A stretch of DNA of 64,000 nucleotides from contig JAAUOU010000003.1 of the NCBI GenBank assembly GCA_012034765.1, forward strand, positions 33,511 to 97,510, written 5' to 3'. The translations under genes were made by a program, and so were the position numbers. Below are positions 1-9,469 of the stretch, piece after piece. Source of the stretch: Pleurocapsaceae cyanobacterium CSU_1_1 (GTDB lineage Bacteria > Cyanobacteriota > Cyanobacteriia > Cyanobacteriales > Xenococcaceae). The stretch's first letter is position 1. Each line of letters starts with the position of its first letter. The notes under the pieces were generated by a model. It ran no database searches and was not told where the DNA came from. It saw nothing but the letters and a program-made list of their open reading frames with translations.

Positions 1-1
1 A

Positions 2-472
2 AGTGAAAATTTTACCTCTACTCACCGCCACACTAGCAATATTATGTCTTGTTCCTTGTTCGGGGACTTCTTCTTCATACTCCAATAGATAGTACTTCTT
101 GTCTTTATTTTCTCTGGCTTCTGCTCGAATAAACTCAGCCTCTCTATCCCCTTCAGGAGTATTGTTAATTGCTTTGAGTAGACGATAGCCTACCTCAGAA
201 GGACTACCTAAATCCTCTAAAGTTTTACCATCAGGAACATCATTAATAATAACGCTCAGATTTTCGGTTCTTTCGACCAAATCACGAAAGACAACATCTA
301 CTGCTTTTCTAGCAGAAGTGCCAAGATTAACGGGTATCCAACCATTGGGATAGAGAAACTCATATCCCTTGCTCGTATTAACATAACTTTGTAACCCAGT
401 TACCCCTGTGGCGCAGCTTGTAACAAACAAACTTATAACAATTAACAATCCAGCGCAAAACGACTTAAACAT
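2..472 (-). CDS. PsbP family lipoprotein (CyanoP-like), 3' end outside the window
   Basis: The frame runs leftward from ATG at 470-472 and is still open at the window edge, giving about 157 residues. The N-terminus is a lipoprotein signal peptide: a hydrophobic stretch followed by the lipobox LFVTSC, so the mature protein would start at a lipidated Cys near residue 20. The next part (NTSKGYEFLYPNGWIPVN, then a segment with DLVERTENLSVIIND) matches the PsbP fold as found in cyanobacterial CyanoP. CyanoP is a lumenal, membrane-tethered accessory or assembly factor of photosystem II. The family call comes from recognised sequence pattern; the missing C-terminus prevents a check on length. Confidence 0.8.
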   Translation of the reverse strand, partial: MFKSFCAGLLIVISLFVTSCATGVTGLQSYVNTSKGYEFLYPNGWIPVNLGTSARKAVDVVFRDLVERTENLSVIINDVPDGKTLEDLGSPSEVGYRLLKAINNTPEGDREAEFIRAEARENKDKKYYLLEYEEEVPEQGTRHNIASVAVSRGKIFT

Positions 473-616
473 TTGTGTTTAATTACCTCTATCAAATTAA
501 CTTTTTTGATTTTTTTTATTGTCGCACGACATAGAAATGCCCCAGGCTGAGTTGTTGGCACAGGGGACATGACATCGCTTTTTTTTAATTAAATTTTCAG
601 TTAAACGTTTAAAATC

Positions 617-796
617 TTAACTCACACTAGAAGCATATACAGCAACGGCCACAACACCACCTAAAAGTAAAAATGCTAGAACGCCAAAAATTGCATAGTT
701 GCGCTTTTGCGCTGAATTTGGCTCTTCTGCTGTATACATTTGGGGTTCTCGAGCAAAATTATTTAACAATCCACCTTCTTCTTCGGTATAAGGCAT
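617..796 (-). CDS. Ssl1498-family light-harvesting-like protein (Psb35-like), 59 aa
   Basis: This 59-residue protein starts at ATG 794-796 and stops at 617-619. It has an acidic N-terminal half with the motif LLNNFAREPQMY, then a charged QKRNY segment, then one transmembrane helix (residues about 36-55). This is the layout of the cyanobacterial Ssl1498 family, small thylakoid proteins related to the light-harvesting-like group and linked to photosystem II under the name Psb35. It lies just upstream of the CyanoP-like gene on the same strand, so the two may share a photosystem II context. The function in this organism is inferred from family only. Confidence 0.75.
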   Translation of the reverse strand: MPYTEEEGGLLNNFAREPQMYTAEEPNSAQKRNYAIFGVLAFLLLGGVVAVAVYASSVS

Positions 797-912
797 AAAC
801 TTTGTTTCCTCTAAATTTTTATTTGTAAACCTTAATAATAGTAATCTTATTTATCCGATCGCACAATCCATCCTGAAACGCTATTGGATTTTAAGATCTT
901 AAATAGTTAATT

Positions 913-2388
913 TTAATTTGAACTTAGCTGGAGCTTGATCTTGGTTTCATCAGATACGGCAGATACTTCCTGATAGCCGAGTTTTAAAAATAAATTAGGC
1001 TGAAGCGCAATAGTACTATTAGCCATCCAACCCTGGTCATCAGAACTAGTGCCATAACCTAGCTCAAACTCCCATTGATGTTTATTTGGACTAACTTGAG
1101 CCTGGGAATGTATATTAGCTCCCCAGACCATAAATTCTTGCTGCTTCTTCCCTGAAGTCTGATATTTAACAAAAGCAGAACATTGAAGACCTAAATTGTC
1201 TAAATTAAGCAGTTGACCTCTAAGTTCTAAATTACTTTGATATTGATTGCTGCTGTAAGTAAATTTTAAACGTCCAATTTGAGAATTTAACTGCAACCGT
1301 AGGTTTTGCTCATTATCTAAAGCTGCTGTGGCATGAAGAGAAAGATAATTATTGTCTATTGCTATTTTTACTCCTGTGCTATAAGATTTCGTTTTGCTGT
1401 TCCCCGTGACAATTACAGTCAAACCATTATAAACACTCCAATTTAGATCAAACTTTTGTTTTTCAGCATCAAGATAGTAGTTAGCGACAAAATTTGGTGT
1501 AGGTTGAAAACGAATATGAGAATAAAAATCCATGCCAGATTCTTTCGCCAACAGAGAAATGGTGGCTTTAATAGGTAAGATGTCGCTGTCATAGGTTAGC
1601 TGGGAAAAACCAGCCAAAGTATTTTCATGAACAAAACCAACCCCCATCGTTAACTGCTGGGTGATGCCGTGATGATAAGCAATTCCGCCCCGAAAATCTT
1701 CAAATTTTTGAGTAACATTAAAACTTCGATCAAGAATTGCTGACTTGGCTAAGTTGTTGTTTACCCCTCCTGAAAAGGTGAGAGTTGAACTACCCAAAGC
1801 TAATGTGGGAGATAAATCAATATAGTTGAGAGAGGATGGGTTACTCTGTTGTTCATTTTGTCCCCAATGTTGAACGGTAGTTATGCCCCAGTATTGATGT
1901 TGATTCTCACTTGACCAAAAAGTTTTTTGCAAGCCTAAGACTAAATCACCTTGATATGATTTATGAAGATCAGCCTGCTGTGGAGAAGATAATAGTCGGC
2001 TATTTTGCTCCGAGCGATTATCGCAAAAAGCTAAACCACAATTAGTTTCAGAAGATATTTGGGGAAAGAAATAATTAGTTTGTAGAGGCAGGCTAAAGCT
2101 AGAGGACATAGTATGTTCTAGCCATTGATGGTAGCCCTTGTTCAAGGAAGAATTAACAGCATAATCAAAGCTTTGTAACCCAGCAGTAGGCAAGACATTA
2201 TCAATCACGTCCAATAATTGAGGGATTACGGGTACGCTAGACCTAGTAGATCTAGTTAATAGTTGAGCGGGCATTATTTGCTGTGAGTAAATTGATTCTG
2301 ACTTAACTGGAGTTGCCAGAGTGGAATTTGCGTAGCTGAGACAGCCAAAAATTCCACCAAAGAAGACGTTTGCTACAATGGCTTTCAT
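913..2388 (-). CDS. Exported beta-rich protein of unknown function, 491 aa
   Basis: I do not recognise a named family. Residues 1-26 look like a Sec signal peptide (MKAIVANVFFGGIFG... ending ATPVKS). From about residue 145 the protein shows many short alternating polar/hydrophobic strands with aromatic ends (for example GDLVLGLQKTFW and LTMGVGFVHENT), the pattern of a transmembrane beta-barrel. It does not end in a C-terminal Phe or Trp, so it is not a textbook porin. Cys pairs near residues 117 and 121 could form a disulfide. It is divergent from the next gene. An outer-membrane or periplasmic beta protein is the best reading; function unknown. Confidence 0.55.
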   Translation of the reverse strand: MKAIVANVFFGGIFGCLSYANSTLATPVKSESIYSQQIMPAQLLTRSTRSSVPVIPQLLDVIDNVLPTAGLQSFDYAVNSSLNKGYHQWLEHTMSSSFSLPLQTNYFFPQISSETNCGLAFCDNRSEQNSRLLSSPQQADLHKSYQGDLVLGLQKTFWSSENQHQYWGITTVQHWGQNEQQSNPSSLNYIDLSPTLALGSSTLTFSGGVNNNLAKSAILDRSFNVTQKFEDFRGGIAYHHGITQQLTMGVGFVHENTLAGFSQLTYDSDILPIKATISLLAKESGMDFYSHIRFQPTPNFVANYYLDAEKQKFDLNWSVYNGLTVIVTGNSKTKSYSTGVKIAIDNNYLSLHATAALDNEQNLRLQLNSQIGRLKFTYSSNQYQSNLELRGQLLNLDNLGLQCSAFVKYQTSGKKQQEFMVWGANIHSQAQVSPNKHQWEFELGYGTSSDDQGWMANSTIALQPNLFLKLGYQEVSAVSDETKIKLQLSSN

Positions 2389-2677
2389 TCATGTATGGAG
2401 GAGATAGAAGAAATTAAGGAGTAAATGTTCTAGTTAAGATAAATCTAGGCACACCAAAACTTGATTACATAAGCTGTAAGACTCTTATCTAGTTTTTTAC
2501 TTTTTGTACTCTCCTATTCTGCCCATTTTTTCTTTGAATTAAACTAAAGTTTGTGTAAAGAAGTTTGGTAAAGAATAATTATTCGAAGATTAAGAGGGAG
2601 ATAGCAAGGGATTCAGCCAGAGCAAAGGTTTTTTGGGGTTTAAACATAAATCATAAGTTCAACACAAAAATAAACAT

Positions 2678-3457
2678 ATGAAAAAATTCGCCACAGTATT
2701 ATTGCTAAATTTGGGAATCATTGGCGGTATGATCGATATCGCTCAGGCAGAAAATGCGGCAACTGCCCCTGATGAAATAACTCAAGTTATTACAGGCATC
2801 GAAGAAGCTGCCAACAATCAAGATCTAGATCAAGTAATTAGTTATTACAGCAAGGACTTTAAAAATTCAGATGGCTTAACCACAGCTACTTTGAGTAAGG
2901 CTTTAACCCAGATGTGGCAGAATTATCCTCAGCTAAAATACACTACGGAAATTAAGTCTTGGTCAAAATCTGGCGATGAGCTGGTTGCAGAAACTCTCAC
3001 CACCATCAGCGGTATGCAAACTGAAGCGGGGAGACAGTCAAAGTTAGACTCAAGCATTAGATCTCGCCAATATTTCCAGGGACAAAAATTAGTTCGCCAG
3101 GAAATACTGACAGAGCAATCTCAGTTAACATCGGGAAATAATCCTCCCCAGGTTAAAGTCGTCGCACCAAATACGGTAACCACAGGTGAAAAATACAATT
3201 TTGATTTGATTGTTGATGAACCCTTGGGCGCTCAGGTATTGTTAGGAGCTGTTCAAGAAGAGAAGACTGGGACTAATCTATATCTTAACTCCACCTCATT
3301 GGAATTAGAACCACTAGCTGCGGGGGGAATTTATCAAGTGGCAACTGCTCCTTCAGTACCTCAAAGCAATTGGCTATCGGCTATTTTAGTTCGGGCAGAT
3401 GGTATGACCATGATTACTCATCGAGTCAACATTACAGACGGGCAAGTCAAACAGTAG
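2678..3457 (+). CDS. Exported NTF2-like (SnoaL/DUF4440-type) protein, 259 aa
   Basis: The protein opens with a signal peptide (KKFATVLLLNLGIIGG, cleavage after AQA). Residues about 32-150 have the NTF2-like cone fold pattern: an opening helix (VITGIEEAANNQDLDQVISYYSKDF), then the long strands with LVAETLTTISG. The remaining 110 residues, PPQVKVVAPNTVTTGEKYNFDLIVDEPL onward, resemble a beta-sandwich. No catalytic residues can be identified. Similar exported proteins are common in cyanobacteria without an assigned role. It is divergently placed from the beta-rich protein, separated by 289 bases that could hold both promoters. Confidence 0.6.
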   Translation: MKKFATVLLLNLGIIGGMIDIAQAENAATAPDEITQVITGIEEAANNQDLDQVISYYSKDFKNSDGLTTATLSKALTQMWQNYPQLKYTTEIKSWSKSGDELVAETLTTISGMQTEAGRQSKLDSSIRSRQYFQGQKLVRQEILTEQSQLTSGNNPPQVKVVAPNTVTTGEKYNFDLIVDEPLGAQVLLGAVQEEKTGTNLYLNSTSLELEPLAAGGIYQVATAPSVPQSNWLSAILVRADGMTMITHRVNITDGQVKQ

Positions 3458-3709
3458 CTTTAGCTTGGTAACGACAGGATGATGTTTATCGACGGTAATA
3501 CAATAACTGCAAATTGCCAGATTAAAATGTTTAGTTAATTAGCTTTTACCTGGGAACAATTTTTTGTCGGCAAATTAGAAAATATGGTCAATATTGAGGC
3601 AACAACAATTACTTCTGTCGTTTAGTTATTATATTGTCATACAGTCTCCACTCGGCAACATCCTCCTGTGCCGTTTACCTGGGTAGATTTCCACTCTTTT
3701 GAGTTGAAC

Positions 3710-4312
3710 ATGAGTCCAAAATATTTGCCCCATAATTCAAGATTAGGCAAAATTTGCTTAAAAATAAAATTGCTAAATGCTAGAACATCTCCATTGCGTA
3801 AAAGCCGTAAACATCAACAACATTTAAGGTTGCGTCAAAATAGTTTTAGCAGGCTAATTCGTTTAGCCTATCTCAGGCTGATTAGATTGCAGGATAAACC
3901 AGAAGTCGTAGCCAAGGGATTGGCAGTAGGAGTTTTTACTGGCTGCTTTCCCTTCTTCGGTATGCAAAGTCTACTGGCGCTCTTGCTTGCCACCGTTGTT
4001 CGTGGTAGCAAAGTTGCAGCGCTAGCAGCAACCTGGATTAGTAATCCTTTTACTTCCGTACCGCTTTATATTTTTAATTATAAAATTGGCAAACTGTTGT
4101 TAGGAACAGAAAATACAGATCTACCACCACTGACTCTTGAGTCTTTTACTGCTTTTAAAGAACTAGGCTCTACTTTTGCGGTTACTTTATTGACGGGAAG
4201 TTTTGTGGTGGGTTTGATTTTGGGGGTAATTAGCTACTTTTATGGGTTGGCAATTTTAGAACGACTGCACACTCGCACCATCCGTCGTCGTCATCTTAGA
4301 AGGCAAAAATAA
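3710..4312 (+). CDS. DUF2062 domain protein, 200 aa
   Basis: A basic N-terminal region (about residues 1-60, rich in Arg, Lys and Gln) precedes a DUF2062 domain recognisable by the segment KPEVVAKGLAVGVFTGCFPFFGMQS followed by ATWISNPFTSVPLY. Two or three hydrophobic segments make it an inner-membrane protein. DUF2062 proteins have no settled function; they are often encoded near cell-envelope polysaccharide genes. I chose ATG 3710; a GTG at 3668 would add 14 residues without sign of conservation. The C-terminus is strongly basic (RTIRRRHLRRQK), presumably cytoplasmic. Confidence 0.75.
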   Translation: MSPKYLPHNSRLGKICLKIKLLNARTSPLRKSRKHQQHLRLRQNSFSRLIRLAYLRLIRLQDKPEVVAKGLAVGVFTGCFPFFGMQSLLALLLATVVRGSKVAALAATWISNPFTSVPLYIFNYKIGKLLLGTENTDLPPLTLESFTAFKELGSTFAVTLLTGSFVVGLILGVISYFYGLAILERLHTRTIRRRHLRRQK

Positions 4313-4601
4313 AAATACCAAAAGCGACAATAATCACAACAAACAATTATGACTAAAGCAAGATGTATTAATAAGATAGGTATAAAATAAGACATTATAG
4401 CTAGAAAAAACAGCAACATTGTCCAACCAATTAATTCCCAGTTTTAGGTTGCAAATCAATTAATCAAAGCGGCGTGGAGGCTTGCACCATCATGTAATTA
4501 ACTAATCAAAGGTATTATGGCGATGAATAAAGTTACCAAGAGCAAAACTGTCAACTTTTGACCAATGCTCAGATACTTTTCTTTTCAGTTGAAGCATCAA
4601 A

Positions 4602-7600
4602 ATGAAAACAGGTTTAAAAAGCACTTCTAATGCAACCATAATAGGTTTAATAATTCAGCAAGCAGATGGCAGAATTCAAAGTTGCAATCCGCAAGCAGAA
4701 AACATCCTTGGCTACAGCAGCGCAGAAATGACAGGAGTTGTTTCGCCTCAAGAATCTTGGCAAGGAATTCAAGCAGAAGATTTGCCTTTTCCCCCTAACA
4801 CTCATCCCGCGATCGCTTTTTATCATTCTCGCAGTGTGGCTAGTGCGTTAACCACAGGACAGCCTTGTAATAATGTAAAAATGGGATTTTATCAGTCAGA
4901 GGATAATTTAATCTGGCTTTCATTGGATTCTCAGCCTTTGTTTTCAGGGAATACTGAGCAACCATTTGGGGTAGCAACCACCTTTCAAAACATTACTGGG
5001 GAACAAGGACAAATAGACAATCAAGATCACCATGATGTGAACGTTTCAGCAGAAACTATTCCAGGATTGCTATATATATTTGATGCAATTGAGGGACGCA
5101 ATACTTATCTTAATTCTCAAGCTTACGATTTATTAGGTTATACCCCAGCAGAAATACACGCCATGGGGGATAAGTTTACATCTGAGGCAATGCACCCCCA
5201 AGATTTTGCCCAATTTCCCGCTCATTTAGCCAGATTAGAGCGATCGCAATCAGAGGAAGTAATCAAACTTGAATATCGAATGCGTCATCGGGATAGTAGA
5301 TGGCGCTGGTTTTCCACTCAGGATCGGGTATACCGCCGTTCTGCTGATGGTAAAGTAGAACAGATCTTGGGTATTGCCAGAGATATTAGCGATCGCAAGC
5401 AAATGGAAATAGCCTTAAAAGAGAGCGAAGAACGCTTGAATATGGCTATAGTCGCTTCTGGCACTGGGATGTGGTTTTGGGATTTGGTTAAGGATACTCT
5501 GGAGTGGACAGATCAATGTAAAGCTCTATTTGGTTTGCCACTTGAGGCTGAACTGAGCCACGAAAAGTTCATGAGTATCCTGCATCCAGAAGATCGCGAT
5601 CGCACTCAAGCAGCAGTAGAGCAAGCTTTGGCTAATCAAACTGAATATAATATTGAATATCGTGCTGTCTGGTCAGATCATAGTATCCACTGGATAGCTG
5701 CTAAAGGAAAAGGTATTTATAACCAAAACGGTCAAGCCGTCCAGATGATCGGTACGGTAGTAGATGTCACTAATTTAAGGCGATCGCAACAACAGCTACT
5801 AGAAAACCAAAATCTACTCAAACTTGCCCTTGCAAGTGCTAAAGCAGGGACTTGGAGTTGGAATCTTATTCAGCAAGACATTGTTTGGTCGCCAGAAAAT
5901 TACGCTCTGTTCGGCATCGAACCTCAAATACAGCCTTTTAGATATGAGAATTGGCAACAATTATTACATCCCGATGATCGAGAGCAGAGTAATCAAGATG
6001 TCGCCCAAGTTCTCTCAGGAGAATCTGCTGAATTTCAGACTGAATTTAGAATCATTCATCCTCAAAAGGGTATTCGCTGGATCTTAGGATTGGGTAATGT
6101 TACTTATGATGCTAACGGTCAACCAATGCGTCTGAGTGGCATTAATTTAGATATTACTCAGCTTAAAGAAAATGAAGCAGCTTTGCGTCACTCTCAGCAA
6201 CAGCTAAGGATTTTACTAGATAGCTTGCCAATTTTTACTGGATTTTTAACTCCTGATGGGGTGCTGACTGAAGTCAACCAAGCAGCTTTAGATCTGGCTG
6301 ATTTGCAGCGAGAAGATGTCCTGAACAAGCATTTTGGCGAAGCATACTGGTGGTCTTATGACCCAAAAATTCAGGAGCAGATAGATAACGCCATCAGGCG
6401 AGCAGCAGCAGGAGAAATGGTACGTTTTGATATTCTTGCTAGGGTTAGAGAAGGAAACTCAATCCTGGTGGATTTTGGTATAGTTCCCAAGTTTAACGAT
6501 CGCGGACAGGTTGAATACTTAGTTCCCTTTGGGATGAATATTAGCGATCGCGAAGCGGCGAAACAAGCTCTTAAGCAAAGAGAGCATGAGCTGGAGTTAA
6601 TCACTCAAGTAATTCCTCAACAAATTTGGACGGCAGCAAAAGACGGTCATCTAGACTATATTAATCAACGCTGGCAGGACTATACAGGATTCAATCTAGA
6701 ACAAATGCGCCAACTAGGTTGGGCAAGTATTGTTCACCCTGATGAATTGCCAGCCGTAAGCTCAAGTTGGATTCAAGCAATTAAAACCAAAACCAAGTTT
6801 GCCTTGGAAATTCGGTTGCGGAGTGCTGAAGGAACATACAACTGGTTTCTTTGTACAGCAACGCCGTTGCGAAACAAACAGGGAGAAATTGTTAAGTGGT
6901 ACGGTAGCAACACTGACATTGCCAAAATTAAAGAACTAGAGCAAAAACTGCTCCAGCAAACCGAAGATTTGATTCAAGCTAATCAGCTTAAAGATGAGTT
7001 TTTGGCGATCGTTTCCCATGAATTACGTACTCCGCTGAATCCTATCTTAGGGTGGTCGCAGCTACTTTTAACTGGGAGACTAGATGCAGATAAAACCGCT
7101 CAGGGAATTGCCATTATTGAACGCAATGCTAAATTACAGGCGCAGTTAATTGACGATTTGCTTGATGTTTCAAGAATTTTACGGGGCAAGCTAAATCTTA
7201 ATAAAATTCCCCTAAATCTTGAATCAGTGATCAGATCGGCACTAACTACTATTCAGCTAGCTATAGAAGCCAAATCAATTCAAATTGAAACCGAATTTGA
7301 GTTTGGTATCGGTCAGGTTTTAGGAGATGCTGCTCGTTTACAGCAAATTGTCTGGAATCTGCTTGCTAATGCCGTCAAATTTACGCCCGAACAAGGTCAT
7401 ATATCCGTTAGGCTAAAAAGAATTGCTAACCAAGCATTAATTGAGGTGGAAGATACAGGACGAGGAATCGAACCAGAGTTTATCCCTTATGTATTCGATC
7501 GCTTTCGTCAGGCAGACAGCGCCAATACTAGAGAATTTGGCGGGTTAGGCTTAGGTCTTGCTATAGTGCGTCATTTAAGCGAACTACACGGAGGAACGGT

Positions 7601-7727
7601 TGCGGTATCGAGTCCAGGATTGAATCAGGGAGCGACTTTTAGCGTCAGCTTACCACTGATCAACGTGCCTACAGCCAAGCACATAGATCTAGAATCCGAT
7701 CGCTCAATACTTAACAATGAACAATGA
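4602..7727 (+). CDS. Multi-PAS sensor histidine kinase, 1041 aa
   Basis: Soluble sensor kinase without membrane segments. About six consecutive PAS/PAC units fill residues 10-785; the PAC ends are visible as repeated phrases such as EQILGIARDISDRKQ, VQMIGTVVDVT and MRLSGINLDIT. A HisKA dimerisation domain follows with phospho-acceptor His806 in SHELRTPLNPILGW. Next come the ATP-binding N box (QQIVWNLLANAVKFTP), G1 box (VEDTGRGIEP), F box and G2 box (GGLGLGLAIVRHL). No receiver domain is attached and no cognate regulator is adjacent, so the output partner is unknown. The last residues (ILNNEQ) and the stop codon come from the heptamer repeat array that follows, so the original C-terminus may have been altered. 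Confidence 0.9.
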   Translation: MKTGLKSTSNATIIGLIIQQADGRIQSCNPQAENILGYSSAEMTGVVSPQESWQGIQAEDLPFPPNTHPAIAFYHSRSVASALTTGQPCNNVKMGFYQSEDNLIWLSLDSQPLFSGNTEQPFGVATTFQNITGEQGQIDNQDHHDVNVSAETIPGLLYIFDAIEGRNTYLNSQAYDLLGYTPAEIHAMGDKFTSEAMHPQDFAQFPAHLARLERSQSEEVIKLEYRMRHRDSRWRWFSTQDRVYRRSADGKVEQILGIARDISDRKQMEIALKESEERLNMAIVASGTGMWFWDLVKDTLEWTDQCKALFGLPLEAELSHEKFMSILHPEDRDRTQAAVEQALANQTEYNIEYRAVWSDHSIHWIAAKGKGIYNQNGQAVQMIGTVVDVTNLRRSQQQLLENQNLLKLALASAKAGTWSWNLIQQDIVWSPENYALFGIEPQIQPFRYENWQQLLHPDDREQSNQDVAQVLSGESAEFQTEFRIIHPQKGIRWILGLGNVTYDANGQPMRLSGINLDITQLKENEAALRHSQQQLRILLDSLPIFTGFLTPDGVLTEVNQAALDLADLQREDVLNKHFGEAYWWSYDPKIQEQIDNAIRRAAAGEMVRFDILARVREGNSILVDFGIVPKFNDRGQVEYLVPFGMNISDREAAKQALKQREHELELITQVIPQQIWTAAKDGHLDYINQRWQDYTGFNLEQMRQLGWASIVHPDELPAVSSSWIQAIKTKTKFALEIRLRSAEGTYNWFLCTATPLRNKQGEIVKWYGSNTDIAKIKELEQKLLQQTEDLIQANQLKDEFLAIVSHELRTPLNPILGWSQLLLTGRLDADKTAQGIAIIERNAKLQAQLIDDLLDVSRILRGKLNLNKIPLNLESVIRSALTTIQLAIEAKSIQIETEFEFGIGQVLGDAARLQQIVWNLLANAVKFTPEQGHISVRLKRIANQALIEVEDTGRGIEPEFIPYVFDRFRQADSANTREFGGLGLGLAIVRHLSELHGGTVAVSSPGLNQGATFSVSLPLINVPTAKHIDLESDRSILNNEQ

Positions 7728-7846
7728 ACAATGAACAATGAACAATGAGCAATGAGCAATGAACAATGAACAATGAGCAATGAACAATGAGCAATGAGCA
7801 ATGAACAATGAGCAATGAGCAATGAGCAATGAGTAATGAGTAATGA
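7714..7846. repeat. Heptamer tandem array (RYAATGA), 19 copies
   Basis: Nineteen uninterrupted 7-base units of the form (A/G)(C/T)AATGA fill the entire space between the histidine kinase and the hydrolase. The first two units supply the last codons and the TGA stop of the kinase, and the last unit carries an ATG in frame with the hydrolase. This is the short tandemly repeated repetitive (STRR) type of heptamer known from cyanobacteria. The same unit recurs at 14564-14591 and, in diverged form, near 41802 and 41889. The reverse complement has no stops in one frame and produces a spurious repetitive reading frame. Confidence 0.95.
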
Positions 7847-7848
7847 CT

Positions 7849-8679
7849 ATGGAATTAAATACAGAAATAAAAGGACAAGGATATCCTGTACTTTGCTTAC
7901 ATGGTCATCCTGGCTCTATAGCAACCATGTCTGTATTTACCAATTATTTATCCCAGCAATATCAAACCATCACCCCCGATCTACGAGGCTACGGTAAAAG
8001 TCATTACCAACAGAAGTTTGTGATGCAGGATCATCTAACGGATATAATCACCTTGCTAGACAAGCAGCAGATCAAGCAATGTTTAGTATTAGGATGGTCT
8101 TTGGGGGGGATTATCGCCATGGAATTAGCCCTAGCACAGCCGCAAAGATTTAGCGGCATGATCTTGATTGCTACGGCTGCTCATCCCCTCAGTAGCCATC
8201 CGCGAGAAACTTGGCAAGATCTTTTGTTTACAGGAATCGGGGGGATAGTCAACTATCTTGCACCAGCTTGGCAATGGAACATTGATACTTTTGGCAAGCG
8301 ATCGCTTTTCCGTTATCTAATTCAAAACCACACACCCGAAGCCTATCACTATCTAGCAAAAGAAGCTGTCTCCGCCTACCTACAAACCTCAAAAGCAGCA
8401 AATCAGGCTTTATTTACCGCCATCAGACAAGGCTATAACCGCTTGGAGAATCTATCCCAGATTGAGATTCCCTGCCTAATGTTATCAGGAGAATGCGATC
8501 GCCATATCATCCCCTACGCTAGTCAAAAAACTGCCGAACATCTTAGTAATTGCGAATATAAAAACTATCCTCAAGTAGCCCATCTTTTCCCCTGGGAAAT
8601 TCCCGATCAGGTTTTAGCAGATATTCAGCAATGGTTGGAGCGATCTGCGCCAAAGTCACCAAAGTCAATTGTTAATTAA
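7849..8679 (+). CDS. Alpha/beta hydrolase, 276 aa
   Basis: A typical alpha/beta hydrolase: the oxyanion-region motif LHGHPGS near the start, PDLRGYGKS, the nucleophile elbow GWSLGG (Ser about residue 85), a late acid near SGECDRHI and the catalytic His in the segment QVAHLFPWE. There is no signal peptide, so it acts in the cytoplasm. The substrate cannot be told from sequence; relatives include haloperoxidase-like and ester hydrolases. ATG 7849 is preferred; ATG 7843, two codons earlier, lies inside the heptamer array. No clear Shine-Dalgarno is present because the repeat occupies the upstream region. Confidence 0.85.
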   Translation: MELNTEIKGQGYPVLCLHGHPGSIATMSVFTNYLSQQYQTITPDLRGYGKSHYQQKFVMQDHLTDIITLLDKQQIKQCLVLGWSLGGIIAMELALAQPQRFSGMILIATAAHPLSSHPRETWQDLLFTGIGGIVNYLAPAWQWNIDTFGKRSLFRYLIQNHTPEAYHYLAKEAVSAYLQTSKAANQALFTAIRQGYNRLENLSQIEIPCLMLSGECDRHIIPYASQKTAEHLSNCEYKNYPQVAHLFPWEIPDQVLADIQQWLERSAPKSPKSIVN

Positions 8680-8685
8680 ATTCTT

Positions 8686-9240
8686 TTAAATATTACAGTT
8701 TAACAATCGTGCCAAAAAGTAATTGGTCATTTTAGACCCATAAGGAGAATTCCACCAAAGACCAGGAAGTCCTCCTGTCGCTGCGTCCTCAGAGTAGTCT
8801 AAATCGCTGCATTTAATCCAGTTGCTGTTTTCACGCCATCCCAAGCGATCGCCCCACTGTTCAATTAATTGATTATTTTGTTCAACTGTGGTTTGTACAC
8901 TGCCTCCCAAGTCTTGATACACTTTTACCTGAACGCTAAAGCCAAAACGATTATTGCTATAGTTAAGCCAAAGTCGATCTATGACCTGTAGTTCGCTACA
9001 GTCGATATGTTCAATTTCACTGGGACGCAAATTCTCAATTTCTGCCTCCCCAGCAACCGCCAAAATAAGCCTGACAGTTTCTTTGTCTGCTTCAAGCCAT
9101 TGACTAGCTTTTAAAAAATTTTGCAGAGCTTCATAGCGATAAATATTACTAACGCGCAGTAATTTTTCTTCGAGACTGGCTATTCTTTCTTCTAGCTGTT
9201 CAATACTTCTTGGTGAAGACGATTTAGGACTATGAGTCAT
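8686..9240 (-). CDS. GUN4 domain protein, 184 aa
   Basis: Residues 12-38 form a short coiled coil (IEQLEERIASLEEKLLRV). The rest is a GUN4 domain: YEALQNFLKASQWLEADKET, then the segment CSELQVIDRLWLNYSNNRFGFS, GDRLGWR, and a C-terminal GGLPGLWW plus YFLARLLNC. In cyanobacteria, true Gun4 binds protoporphyrin IX and Mg-protoporphyrin and activates Mg-chelatase. Coiled-coil-plus-GUN4 proteins form several paralogous groups with other, mostly unknown roles. This one lacks the longer N-terminal helical bundle of the chelatase regulator, so I treat it as a GUN4-like paralogue. It is convergent with the hydrolase, with 6 bases between stops. Confidence 0.8.
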   Translation of the reverse strand: MTHSPKSSSPRSIEQLEERIASLEEKLLRVSNIYRYEALQNFLKASQWLEADKETVRLILAVAGEAEIENLRPSEIEHIDCSELQVIDRLWLNYSNNRFGFSVQVKVYQDLGGSVQTTVEQNNQLIEQWGDRLGWRENSNWIKCSDLDYSEDAATGGLPGLWWNSPYGSKMTNYFLARLLNCNI

Positions 9241-9469
9241 ATAAGATTAACTTACTTACGTTAATAGCTACTATTATAGTCAAAGCCAGAGTTGCCGATT
9301 AGGTAAGGATCTAAAGTAATCATCAAATTTGTAATTTTTGTTTTTTATAGACAAATTAGAAGACAATTCAAACTTTTTAAAACTTTCTCTTGATTTAACC
9401 TGGGCTGGTCATGATACAACAATAAGGTTCTCTATCAATCTCTATCAATAAAGAGCGTGACCTATCGCC

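Noticed and set aside
7625..7822. Minus-strand frame with repeated LLIAHCS units
   Set aside because: It is only the translation of the heptamer array in a stop-free frame.
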